From Ascaris suum (Eukaryota; Nematoda; Chromadorea; Rhabditida; Ascarididae): DNA of 64,000 nt. Below are positions 12,188 through 21,150 of this stretch, piece by piece. A program made the position numbers and the translations under genes. The stretch lies in assembly GCA_013433145.1 (NCBI GenBank), contig CM024176.1:1240001-1304000 (forward strand), read 5' to 3'. Every line of letters starts with the position of its first letter. The first letter of the stretch is position 1. Below the pieces are notes generated by a model. The model searched no databases, was not told the DNA's origin, and worked only from the letters and a program-made list of their open reading frames with translations.

Positions 12188-13569
12188 TCGTTTGATAAGA
12201 GTAGGCTCCTTCTTGATAATTTCCTTCTATTTAGCGTCGTCATACGTCAAAGAAAGGGTATGGAATCACGAAAATAAAAGATTCTGACACATGTTTTTTT
12301 ATTTCTTTTCACACATTTTCATTCGCTGGGCATATCAATTCAGATAGCGCGAGTGTATGTGTGCTTCTTTGTTTGTTATTTGTCTGTCTCTCTGTCTGCT
12401 TAGCATATTTAACTCGGGAATCACTCAAGCTAGTGTTATGAAATTTAATGCACATGAGACACAGTATAGATGATAATCTCTTCAAGCAGCATTCAAGTTC
12501 ATTCATCAACTTTAAGAAGGGTTGTAAACGTTTCAAGTTCGCTAAAAACTTGCATGCATTTTGCACCGATCCGATAACATTTAACACCAGTCACTGGTGC
12601 AGAAACCAATCTTTTATGTAACATTTATGTGGACGGTCGATTCGGACCATACATTTATGAGGGCGGCCGGTCGGTTTAATCGAAATATAAATGCACTATT
12701 GCATATTCTTCGTATAATTTTTGATAGTTTATGAAATTAATCGATCTAATATGCATAAGTGCTGATATGACCAATATGATAGAGTGCTCTTCTCTCGCAA
12801 TCTTTTCCAGTCGGTTTTTTTTTCGCGCTTTTAGAGGATGAGAATTGCATTTGGTTGAAGCAGTTTTGAATATTGCACAAGAAACAAAGTATGTGATTGA
12901 TATACGAATACAAATCACTTACGTCACAATGCACGAATGTTTTCTTAGTCTTTTTTTTTCCTTTCTTATCTAAAACATTTTGTACAGAAAAGAACATATT
13001 TTTCACATTTGATCGTTTTAGTTTTTTTTTTTAATCGAATGATTTTATCATTTAACATTTCAACTTATTATTTTAGATGTTATTATTCTTTGAAAAAAAA
13101 ATTTACAAAAAATGGAAATTTTTCAATGAGAAAAATTTTTTCCCAATATTTTCCTTCATCATATAAATCATTTGTATTTTTCATATTCCAAGAAAAATTC
13201 ATCAATATTTCTTCTAGATTACTGCGTAGAAACAATATAATATCGGCTCAAAGATGCACTTTCATATTTTTAAAAAACTTTTTGAGTGACATATTCGATC
13301 GTCTCGAGAAGTTGCTTATATTGGGGGAAAACGATTCATTTTGTAGAATTTTTTTTTCTCAGAAATATTCGGGTTTGTTCGATGATTCCAACTCGGTTTA
13401 TTTTCGTCTCTAAGCGATGAAAAGTCTAAACGAATGCCCATTCTCGAAGTAGGGGGGCATTTTATGAGGGAAAAAAATCGAGTGTTATAGCTGCGACGAT
13501 AAATCTATAAAAGCATTTATGGCCAAATTGACTTCATTGTTGTGTCTCATATCAAATCAAAACTTATAC
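12188..13569. other. Unassigned DNA with possible repeat-element fragment
   Basis: At 12350-12410 a GT/CT-rich run (TTTGTCTGTCTCTCTGTCTG) is followed by less AT-rich sequence up to about 12680. It resembles degenerate interspersed repeats, and a similar arrangement occurs at about 36660-36860. Minus-strand frames at 12309-12587 and 12676-13006 read through it and are probably not genes. The plus frame at 13009-13413 starts with TTG and is F/I/S-rich. Confidence 0.35.
12585..12599. repeat. 15-bp perfect palindrome
   Basis: CACCAGT-C-ACTGGTG: two 7-bp arms around a single base. It could be a dimeric protein-binding site or chance. It lies at the edge of the possible repeat fragment. Confidence 0.6.
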
Positions 13570-13665
13570 TGCAAAAAGAGTAAGTGTTAAATAAATAAGT
13601 AATTAAACAAGTAAGCGAGTAAGTGAAGTAAATAAGTGAATAAAGTAAAGTAAAGTAAGTATCTA
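13570..13665. repeat. Degenerate AAGTA/AAGTAA simple repeat
   Basis: A purine-rich run built from AAGT, AAGTA and AAATAAG words (for example three consecutive AAAGT words near 13641-13655). It is a decayed short tandem repeat. Confidence 0.6.
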
Positions 13666-14518
13666 CATCGCCATCAAGCTGCAAAATGACTGTAGGATGC
13701 ACTGACTATTGCTACCGTACCATTACAATCTAATGCTTTATAGATGCTTTAGAATCCGTAACAGTGTTTTGTCGTGTTTATGTTGCGTTTTGATGATTGT
13801 GCTCTATGTTGCTTTTGATATCCGTAAAGGTCAGTGATCTATTCTCGGTGATAAAGTCTTCAATATTTAGTGCTTACTTCATGAAGTATTACTTGTGTAG
13901 ACTATATCAATATTACCTGTATAGCCTATACACCAAATTATTATCACTTCACCTTTCGTTGTCAATATACAAATGAATTGCTAGCATGATGTGTAGAAAT
14001 GGCTGATTTTTTTCTTTCGGTAATTCTCGAAAAGCATAGAATCAACAAAAGGTTCGAAATGAGATAAAAGAACGTGCAATAAAAGAATGTGGCATTTTAT
14101 GGCCATATTGTCTTCATTTCATCTCACATCTCCATATCACAGGTAAATGCTCTCCGTTGAACGTATCACGCAATTCTCACATTTGGTGAGCAATTGATCT
14201 TGCAAAAAGAACTCACCTGTTGGTATTCATTGCTCACCTATTAAGCTCACCTGTTCAAATGAGCAAAGAACTTAAAGAATAATGAGAACAATTGTATTGT
14301 TGCCAGATCGAAATAAAGCAATCTTGTCAAAACGATATTGTTTGTAAAATTTTCTCAACAATTTCAGCAATGTTAATTTTTTAATTAACGAGGATAATCT
14401 CAAAATCGTTGAAGCATAAAATTAGAAATTTCGATTCATTTCATGAATTCTTGTTATGAGGATAGACGGGCATTAAGCTAGCTATTTACTGTGTGCTTTT
14501 CCGTTGTCTGATTAAGCT
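13666..14518. other. Unassigned DNA with CACCTG cluster
   Basis: CACCTG/CAGGTG E-box cores occur at about 14140, 14215 and 14249, with a related CACCTA between the last two. An inverted pair TTGCTCA...TGAGCAA brackets part of this cluster (about 14230-14266). A 15-codon start at 13687 and a 15-codon run at 13792 look coding-like but are too short to call. Confidence 0.3.
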
Positions 14519-14701
14519 ATGCGCGTAAAGCAAATGCCATCATTAAGTACGAAATTTGCACGCAAAATGACATCGAAATGGTTGCTTCAAAGAAAACGCA
14601 TTATAATGATACGGCTGCTTTTGCGAGCTATATTTTTGCAACGAATGTATCGTTTCTTTTGCGAACTCTTTGCAAAATTTGCATTATCGATCGAGTTATA
14701 A
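14519..14701 (+). CDS. Possible small basic protein, 60 aa
   Basis: A complete frame with a true ATG, beginning MRVKQMPSLSTKFARKMTSK. It has 14 Lys/Arg against two Glu and alternates basic and hydrophobic residues (RIIMIRLLLRAIFL), as in an amphipathic helix or a mitochondrial targeting segment. One cysteine lies near residue 48. The composition differs from neighbouring chance frames, which are rich in F, I, N and Y. An antisense frame at 14587-14820 is treated as its shadow. No domain is recognised and no promoter is seen close upstream. Confidence 0.35.
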   Translation: MRVKQMPSLSTKFARKMTSKWLLQRKRIIMIRLLLRAIFLQRMYRFFCELFAKFALSIEL

Positions 14702-15590
14702 AAGAATTTACAACGTTTCGTTGTTGAGTTGTGCATAGAGTAATAATATTTGTCTTCCATATACAGAACTTCACATATGGAAAAATTCTGATCATTCTTC
14801 AGGCGCATCGATATCGTCATTTACAAGCGATTTAAATCGAATCTTTCGAAAATTTAATTGGTGTTTTAAAACTTATTTAGTAGCAACTTTTTTTTGAATT
14901 TAAATTTTTATGAGCTTTATAATATTTCTTAGCTAATATTTCAACCAAAGTATGAACATTCTTAGACGTAACAAGGATTTATTTTTGATAGTGATGATGG
15001 GAAGGGAGAAGAAAAATTGAAGAAGTGAAAGCATCAAGGAGGGTTTCCTGCTCTGATCGAGTTGTTGCCCTATTTTTCGATCAGCCGTTCAGGCGATACT
15101 TTAAAGAACAATAAAAATAGGATGATTGAATACTTCTACGTTGTATGCACTTTGAAAAAAGATTGCAACGATTCATTGACCAATTAGTAAAGATATTGAT
15201 AGTTTCTTTGAGAAAGTTGAGTCAGATAGCTGGCAATGCTCACATTGACGAAGGATCATCTTCATGCTTTTAAACCTTGTTGCTAGATGCTTGCATGCGG
15301 CTGTCTCAATCCTCTTCATTACGCCTCTAATGAGGCTGGCATAAAATCCAATATCGTCGATAATGAGTAGTCAATTTTGCGATACTCTAATGGCCTAGGC
15401 GCAAAGAGCTTCATTCTAAGCGAACTGGCTATTGTACTGAAAGCACCCAATCTCAATATCCTCCATCCACAAACGTTAAACGTTTGATAGTGATAGTGAT
15501 GCTTTTACGGTGATAATGATGTTTTTAAGCGGTAACTTTTGGCCTCTGATCTGTTCCTAAATTATACTACAGCAATATGGTGAACGTTGA
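14702..15590. other. Unassigned DNA
   Basis: No supported gene. Local GC is slightly higher around 15260-15480, but stops are frequent in all frames. Confidence 0.4.
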
Positions 15591-15863
15591 TTAATTCGAT
15601 ACTTGCCAAAATTCTAGAACCATTATAGGCCCTTGTTTGCTATCGGTTTTTAGTTGTAAAAAGTAAGATGTATTCGACGAAAAGTATATAAATAGTGTAT
15701 GCTCGTTTATTCCTCCCCTTTCCCCCCCCCCCTCCCCCCACCCCACGCCCGAAGGAACAGATCCGTTTTCAAGCAAATACTCTCCTTTAGAGGAGGTGTC
15801 CATCTCAGGTATAATACGGTTAGTGGAATAATCATTAACCCCTTCAACCTGTTCGGCTCTCAT
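15591..15863 (-). CDS. Candidate exon with a glycine run, 90 codons
   Basis: A minus-strand ATG at 15863 opens a frame starting MRAEQVEGVNDYSTNRIIPE. The first 38 residues or so are acidic and polar with good coding character. The frame then passes through a G-rich tract (15720-15750 on the plus strand, runs of 10, 6 and 4 C) that encodes a Gly/Glu stretch, and continues through an F/Y-rich tail that looks non-coding. The real exon may end before the G tract. The G tract itself fits a G-quadruplex on the minus strand. No family is recognised. Confidence 0.3.
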   Translation of the reverse strand: MRAEQVEGVNDYSTNRIIPEMDTSSKGEYLLENGSVPSGVGWGEGGGERGGINEHTLFIYFSSNTSYFLQLKTDSKQGPIMVLEFWQVSN

Positions 15864-16026
15864 TCAACTCACCTATAAACGTATCGTAATCTTTTACCAT
15901 TTCGTTTTCAACGTTCTTGATTTTTTTGATTGAAACTCGATGATTCGTGATCCTTTTTGAATGTTGCAGTTAAAATCGGGGTCAAACCTGAAAGGTTCAT
16001 TACTTTGCTAGGAAAATATCTTGTAC

Positions 16027-16074
16027 GCCTTGTATTTTAGTGCATTGTATGCCTTGTATTTTAGTGTAAGTAGA
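16027..16074. repeat. 24-bp tandem duplication
   Basis: GCCTTGTATTTTAGTG occurs at 16027 and again at 16051, a period of 24 bp, with the spacer also partly repeated. Confidence 0.85.
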
Positions 16075-16148
16075 CAGATTATTCACTGATTATAAATTGT
16101 GTGTGTTATGTAGTTTAGACTTTATAATTTATAAATTATACAAAACAC

Positions 16149-16206
16149 ACCTGTACATTGTACAGTTATACATATTATACCTGTGCATTGTGGAGTTATA
16201 TATTGT
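16149..16206. repeat. 30-bp tandem duplication
   Basis: ACCTGTACATTGTACAGTTA at 16149 is repeated with substitutions 30 bp later (ACCTGTGCATTGTGGAGTTA). It lies about 120 bp upstream of the secreted-protein start codon, so it could be part of the promoter. Confidence 0.8.
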
Positions 16207-16325
16207 CACTGACTGTTTTTGAATAATTAAACAACATAAATTTTTTAAATTAAATATTTGAAAGTTGTTGAGAAATTAAGCTATTTCTTTGAGATATTCG
16301 ACGACACGATACTACAAGCCCGAAA

Positions 16326-17275
16326 ATGTTTGGGCCAGTGCTAATTGTACTAGCCGCGACGACAGCAACAATTTATGCAGAGGTTTATTAATTTTTTCGT
16401 TATTATTTAAAATTTTCTCATTTACTTTAAAAGTTTTTTTCTCTTGACACAGCCTCAAAATCAGTCGATCAGCAAGACGTTCTACCTTATGACAATTTCT
16501 AACTCATATATGAATCTATTAGCAGTCACAGGTGCACACGATTTACGTACTCAGCAATTTTATTATTCATTAACTACCTCTTGGGAAGGTGACAGAGCAT
16601 TTGGGGATGAAAAACTAGTCTCCACGGATTTCCTTTGAATTTTTGATAGTTTCTTACCAGTTTTACCAGTTACAAGGATTTGATCAATTTGACCAATTTT
16701 TGATTAGTATATTTTTGGATTAAAGAACAACAGAAATCTCATATGACAAATTAATGACAGCGTAAAAAAATGACCCCTATACTGCCGATGTTCAATTCAA
16801 TTATAGAATAAGTTTAAATGATGGTAAAGTGGAATGAATGTAGAAAGCGTTATCTTCTTGAAAAGGCTACTTTGCGAAGTTCCTAACGAATAATAAGGAC
16901 TAGCATGTAATCCTTTCAACCTGAACGATGTAATATCTTTCATCTATACAATGCATATAGTGTAGAGCCTCTACTTATATTACAATATAATATTATCTTA
17001 CATCTACACCATGGTTTGTACCATGGAGTACACCAGGTAAGTACCATGAATTGTGTCATATGTTATGTTATAATTAATACCATGAAATAAATCTCTTATG
17101 ATTTAGCTATCGTTTACAGACGGCATTTTGTGAGCAGTTAATCGAATGCTTAGTAAAAGCACGAACCAAAAATGACGAGTGCCTCTCATCACATGTGTCG
17201 ATGAGTTCGCGTGATGCGAAACATGAATGCCGCAATGAAACTCTTCATAATCAATTTAAACAACTCATCGAACAG
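16326..17275 (+). CDS. Secreted cysteine protein, partial gene model
   Basis: Exon 1 (16326-16382) encodes MFGPVLIVLAATTATIYAE, a classical signal peptide with a hydrophobic core and a small-residue cleavage site after IYA. It ends in phase 0 at a GTTTAT donor. Exon 17120-17275 begins after a good acceptor (CGTTTACAG), encodes 52 residues in phase 0 and ends at CAG|GTAGAG. It begins TAFCEQLIECLVKARTKNDE. In the joined numbering, cysteines fall at 23, 29, 40 and 56 and there is an N-glycosylation sequon NET at 58-60. The two exons join in frame across a 737-bp intron. The 3' exon is not identified; one possible acceptor is TTTGCAG at 17893. A strong AG|GTAAGT donor at 17037 suggests another exon in between. 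The family is unknown; the pattern fits a small secreted cysteine-bonded domain. Confidence 0.5.
16453..16638 (+). CDS. Alternative second exon of the secreted-protein gene
   Basis: After a 70-bp intron ending TTGACACAG, the reading frame of the signal-peptide exon stays open for 61 codons to a stop at 16636-16638. It begins PQNQSISKTFYLMTISNS. Joined to the signal peptide this would be an 80-residue secreted protein with no cysteines. Composition is coding-like (T/S/Q/D/E). It competes with the direct splice to the cysteine exon at 17120, so the two may be alternative transcripts, or one of them may be wrong. Confidence 0.4.
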   Translation, partial: PQNQSISKTFYLMTISNSYMNLLAVTGAHDLRTQQFYYSLTTSWEGDRAFGDEKLVSTDFL

Positions 17276-17938
17276 GTAGAGTTTACCTTTATACTAGTCC
17301 TATCAATATTTTGATGAAATGCGACTATGATTTAAAAAGAACTTATAAAAATTTGCTTTCTTTTCACTTGTTTTCATTGCATATTTTATTGGGATCTCAT
17401 ACAAGAACTAGATGATTTTTAACATCGAAAAAAATATAGTACATGCAACTAATCCCTTAGACCTTATATTTATGTCTCAAAAAGTCAGACACGGTAAAAA
17501 GCGACTAAATTTAGCGCTATGAAGTAGTGGAATTTCCAACTGGAAAGAATAGCTCAACTCAATGTCATTTCTTCCTATACGGCCAATTTTCTCGCTTCGT
17601 TTGAAAGATTGTAGGGTATAGATTACGGATTATTAGGGTAACCTTTTGAGATGTTGCACTTGTCACTCTCATATAACTATAAAGTGCCTACGAAGCTAGC
17701 ATATTTTTAGATTTATGTTAGTGCTTGTCTAAGGTGAGCAAATATTCCACATTATGATCTAGGAGTGTCCGTTCAAAAGGAGGGGTAGAGGTAAAATACA
17801 AGTAGAGCTGATAAGTTTATTTTCACGGATAGTTTTATCTTATACAGGTGCATTATACAGGTGCAATATGATATCTTTATGAATGGTTTGCAGCAAGTTA
17901 GGCTGATTTTGTATACGGAAATATCCTTTGCTAATCGA
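17276..17938. other. Probable intron or downstream sequence
   Basis: No clear exon. A possible micro-exon lies between TTTTTAG (about 17712) and AAG|GTGAGC (about 17734). Frames on the minus strand at 17773-18067 are A/T-driven. Confidence 0.3.
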
Positions 17939-18009
17939 GGAAATATCATATTTATTAATCCCTTTTTTAATATCGCAGGAAATATCATATTTATTAATAT
18001 CCCTTTTTA
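17939..18009. repeat. 39-bp tandem duplication
   Basis: GGAAATATCATATTTATTAA occurs at 17939 and at 17978, a 39-bp period (13 codons). The minus-strand frame therefore shows a repeated INKYDIS motif. Confidence 0.85.
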
Positions 18010-18441
18010 GCAGTTTAATTTTTTTTCTTAAGTATGCTCTATTTAAGACTGAACGAAAAAATAGCACAAAAAATTTTCATCGAAAAATTCTATCAAATAA
18101 GGAAATTCTCTTTGAAATACTCTTTCATTTTCTGATAAATGCGTTCCAATTAAATGAGAAAGGAATGACAAGAACAACAAACCTTTATACTTATATACGT
18201 TTCCAATCGAAAGCCGAAAGGGAAACGTTGTGATTTTTCATTTCGTAAAAGAGTTGTTCATCTATCACTGCCTAGCGTCCTTTTGGGAATGAACACATTT
18301 TGATAAGTCGAATTCTTTTGCTAGTGTCTAAAATTCGATTAATTTTCTTGATGCATATGTCGTACAATGCAAACATCAAAATGCCAAAAAATGCATTACA
18401 TATCCGTTCTAAGCTAGCTGGATGTTGTTCCAAGCATTTAC

Positions 18442-18615
18442 CCTCAGGGCTTTCTTGGGGCTTCCTTTATAAACTTCTGGAATGCCCCTACATGTCTCTA
18501 TATTTGTCCTACCCTTCGCCTCATGAGTCACAGATATAACAGCAGGATATACGATGGTATAATATGCGTGAATAATGACGATCTTTAGAATCGGATTTCG
18601 TCCCCATCTGCCCAT
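18442..18615 (-). CDS. Candidate exon with one hydrophobic segment
   Basis: A minus-strand ATG at 18615 opens 58 codons ending in phase 0 at a good donor (AGG|GTAAAT, donor first base 18441). The peptide begins MGRWGRNPILKIVIIHAYYT. Residues about 9-29 form a hydrophobic stretch suitable for a membrane span or internal signal, followed by a hydrophilic part with THEAKGRTNIETCRGIPEVY. Read through without splicing, the frame stops ten codons later at 18409. Balanced composition (W, G, P, T, E) sets it apart from chance frames nearby. It lies upstream, on the opposite strand, of several other minus-strand exon candidates. No family is recognised. Confidence 0.4.
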
Positions 18616-18933
18616 TCTTAGATGATTTATGGATACAGGAAGGGACTCAAATTTTACATAACCATTAGAAGCATCCGGAGAATCGCTTTGTCAAACAGAA
18701 GAAAGCAGTTCTCCTGAGAAGATATTTAGTTCGGAGATTCGAAAATTATTGTCGAAGAAAGTGCTTTTTGTCTCAATTATTTGTTCAACTGGAATATGAC
18801 TCAAGCATGATACGTGAATTCATCGGTTGATCAATTGATTTTGATTCATTTTACGCCTATAGTCGGTAACCGACACAGTGAAAAGACTTTTTGGAAAGAA
18901 ATAAAACCTTTTTTTAATTGACTAATTAATTAG

Positions 18934-18990
18934 TTTATTTATTTATTTACTTGCTTATTTATTTATTTATTTAATTATTTATTTATTTAC
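18934..18990. repeat. (TTTA)n microsatellite
   Basis: A TTTA tetranucleotide run with a few interruptions. It overlaps the 3' end of the minus-strand frame at 18979-19200. Confidence 0.9.
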
Positions 18991-19200
18991 TTTTTTGAAT
19001 TTTTTATACAATTCTTCAGCATCATATATTATTATGAACAAAATATTTTTATATCGCATTTGATATAATCCACTTATGACAGCTTGTTTCTTTGATAGGA
19101 TATATCTATTGATATATCTCATGATATAGTGACTAACAACCCCGCCCAGTTTTCCTACATACTTTTTTGCTTGCGGCAGAGGGGAGGGGCCTGAAGCCAT
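18979..19200 (-). CDS. Possible small protein, 73 aa
   Basis: A true ATG at 19200 on the minus strand opens MASGPSPLPQAKKYVGKLGG and continues with R/Y/I/K-rich sequence to a stop inside a TTTA microsatellite. TATAAAAAG lies about 20 bp upstream of the ATG. A GTATGT donor inside codon 13 means the coding part could be only an N-terminal exon. Residues 1-21 are the most convincing; the C-terminal IIIYDAEELYKKFKKVNK looks like a charged tail. No family is recognised. Confidence 0.3.
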   Translation of the reverse strand: MASGPSPLPQAKKYVGKLGGVVSHYIMRYINRYILSKKQAVISGLYQMRYKNILFIIIYDAEELYKKFKKVNK

Positions 19201-19442
19201 ATTCGCACAACTGATACTTTTTATACAAGAGATACCCGCTAAATTTTATCGAATCCTTGCTAGGTTCATAAATTTTATCCTACATAAATGAGTATATGCA
19301 GTAATATAGGTTGCATCCTTGCATCCAGTATCTGAGCAGTAATTCAATAATTTAAATATGCCGCTAATATCAAAATTGTTTTCTTCGAAAGTGTTTTTTA
19401 TAGGAAAATCCTGAATCACTCTCAGATATACTCATTTGATTA

Positions 19443-19656
19443 TCACATTATAGTACTGATAGAGTTTTTAGTTAGCTTTTTATTATGATCAGCTGGCATT
19501 TTCCTTCTTTGTTTCCCCTCAGACCCGCTTTTTTTTGCAAATGCAAATCGATGACATAACGCTTTACTGGTGATACGTATACAAGACCTCATATTGTACA
19601 GGTGTTTCATAGGTAGTTGAATGGTATTGCAACGATTCTTTTCAACGTCGACCACA
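19443..19656 (-). CDS. Candidate exon, basic C-terminus
   Basis: On the minus strand an acceptor-like TTTTTCGCCTTTAG ends at 19657. It is followed by a frame that stays open to TGA at 19443. The translation includes VVDVEKNRCNTIQLPMKHLY and a basic stretch with GKQRRKMPADHNKK. The composition is coding-like with three cysteines. A possible donor (CA|GTAAAG) after the first third could split it. No start codon is close, so it would be an internal or terminal exon. Its phase does not match the exon candidate at 20647-20506, so I do not join them. Confidence 0.35.
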
Positions 19657-19968
19657 CTAAAGGCGAAAAAGTCCACTCAGTAAACACTGGAACGATAATT
19701 AATAATAATCATTGATAGGTACCAAAAATTTCAGTCACTGAGATGAGCTACGATAGCCAGAAGCGATTATCGGATCGCCATCTGATCATCTGTTTAACGA
19801 TCGTTGTCGAATAGATTTCAGCCGTTTTTTTTTCGCTGGCCATCCCTGATATTATATCTGATATGTAAATCGCTGAAAATGTTTGTTTCAAAAAAAAATT
19901 TTTTTTTAAAAATTTCTCGTTTAGATATAATGAAATAAATAGTGTATATTTATAGCGAACAGCTCATT

Positions 19969-20061
19969 ATGAGACGTGTCTACGAGCCAAAGCGCCTTCA
20001 GCGATACCAATCGAAAATGCGAAAAAGGTTGTCGCTTAAAAGAAGATTACTTTTTAATTAA
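19969..20061 (+). CDS. Short arginine/lysine-rich ORF
   Basis: A complete 30-codon frame from ATG to TAA beginning MRRVYEPKRLQRYQSKMRKR. Twelve of 30 residues are Lys/Arg. A TATATTTATA element lies about 25 bp upstream. It may be a small basic peptide gene or the first exon of a larger one; a weak AAG|GTTGTC donor is present. Its basic character resembles the two-exon gene starting 1.2 kb downstream, but the phases do not join obviously. Confidence 0.3.
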   Translation: MRRVYEPKRLQRYQSKMRKRLSLKRRLLFN

Positions 20062-20413
20062 TACTATTCTAAAATTAATTCCGAAAATAAAATATAAATA
20101 GTAATTAATTGTATTCTGTAAAATTTAGCTTTTTCTATAAGCATTAACTAAGATGATGATTTAAATTTACGAGAATAATATGAATGCACTCAAGTGCATA
20201 GGTAACGAACAAAACTTACAGCCGGCTTTACTAATCTACTTCATTCCTAACATTTTTTCTTGCTAGTCGGTGATGAAGGCATCATTGGACTAACTGTTGA
20301 ATTGCTAGATAGGAAATGAATGCACTGAATCGGCAAGGTGGATCAACTTTTTTCACGTTGACAATATTAAATCACAGATTTTAGTCTCTTTAATAGAGTT
20401 GTAATTTTCGAAC

Positions 20414-20647
20414 TCAAAATCTGATACATTCTCTTTGAATCAGTCTTTTCTTATTAGAATGTATCGATGAAAATGCGACAAAATTACATCTTTCAAGCCT
20501 ATTACCGCTAATTATAAATAAAAACGACCCATATGCAGCTAAATCCTCAAATTTCTCCTCCGAGTTTTCGGGATATTCATCAATGTGTGCTTCATTATTG
20601 CGAGAAATCTCCTTTGAATTAAAATCCCTTTGGGATGTAGGCTTCAT
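20414..20647 (-). CDS. Candidate exon, acidic hydrophilic peptide
   Basis: A minus-strand ATG at 20647, immediately after a CTAG acceptor-like site, opens MKPTSQRDFNSKEISRNNEA. An acidic stretch follows (YPENSEEKFEDLAAYG). This is among the most coding-like text in the left part of the window. A GTAAT donor (first base 20505, phase 1) would end the exon after FLFIIS; otherwise the frame runs on to a TGA at 20414. It could be a whole 77-residue protein or one exon of a minus-strand gene extending toward 18.4 kb. No family is recognised. Confidence 0.45.
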   Translation of the reverse strand: MKPTSQRDFNSKEISRNNEAHIDEYPENSEEKFEDLAAYGSFLFIISGNRLERCNFVAFSSIHSNKKRLIQRECIRF

Positions 20648-21150
20648 CTAGCGAAACCAACGCCAATTTATCTCTATTCTTATATATCCATTTGATAAAT
20701 GACTTTGTTAGATTTGAATCTTCTCGCGTGAAACCCCAGCCAAATGATATGAGAAAGATTTGCAAGCGAATGTGTGGAACTTAGAGCATTTTTCTTATCA
20801 ACTAGATCAATTGGGCAGCTTCATTCGATTAAATGTTTCTGATATAGTTGAGCTTTTTATATAGTTATAATCACATAATACATATTTTCGTAAGGAAATT
20901 TACATAAAGACGAATAATCCTACCAAAGACACATTTTGCATAGGATAGACCGATCGATATATTCATGCGGAATATCATGTTCAAATTTTTATTGAACAGC
21001 ATAGGAGCAGCATCGATTAGTCTTATAAAATAAAGTGTAAATTTGCATATAAAATATGGAAAATTTTGAAAAAAAGAGTGATTCATCCATCGGAATCATC
21101 ACATCATTTCAAAAATGAAAGCTTTGTAGAAAGCGAAATGTGATGCGATA

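Noticed and set aside
13009..13413. 134-codon plus-strand frame
   Set aside because: Begins with TTG, and is dominated by F, S, I and K as expected from T/A-rich DNA; no splice or promoter context.
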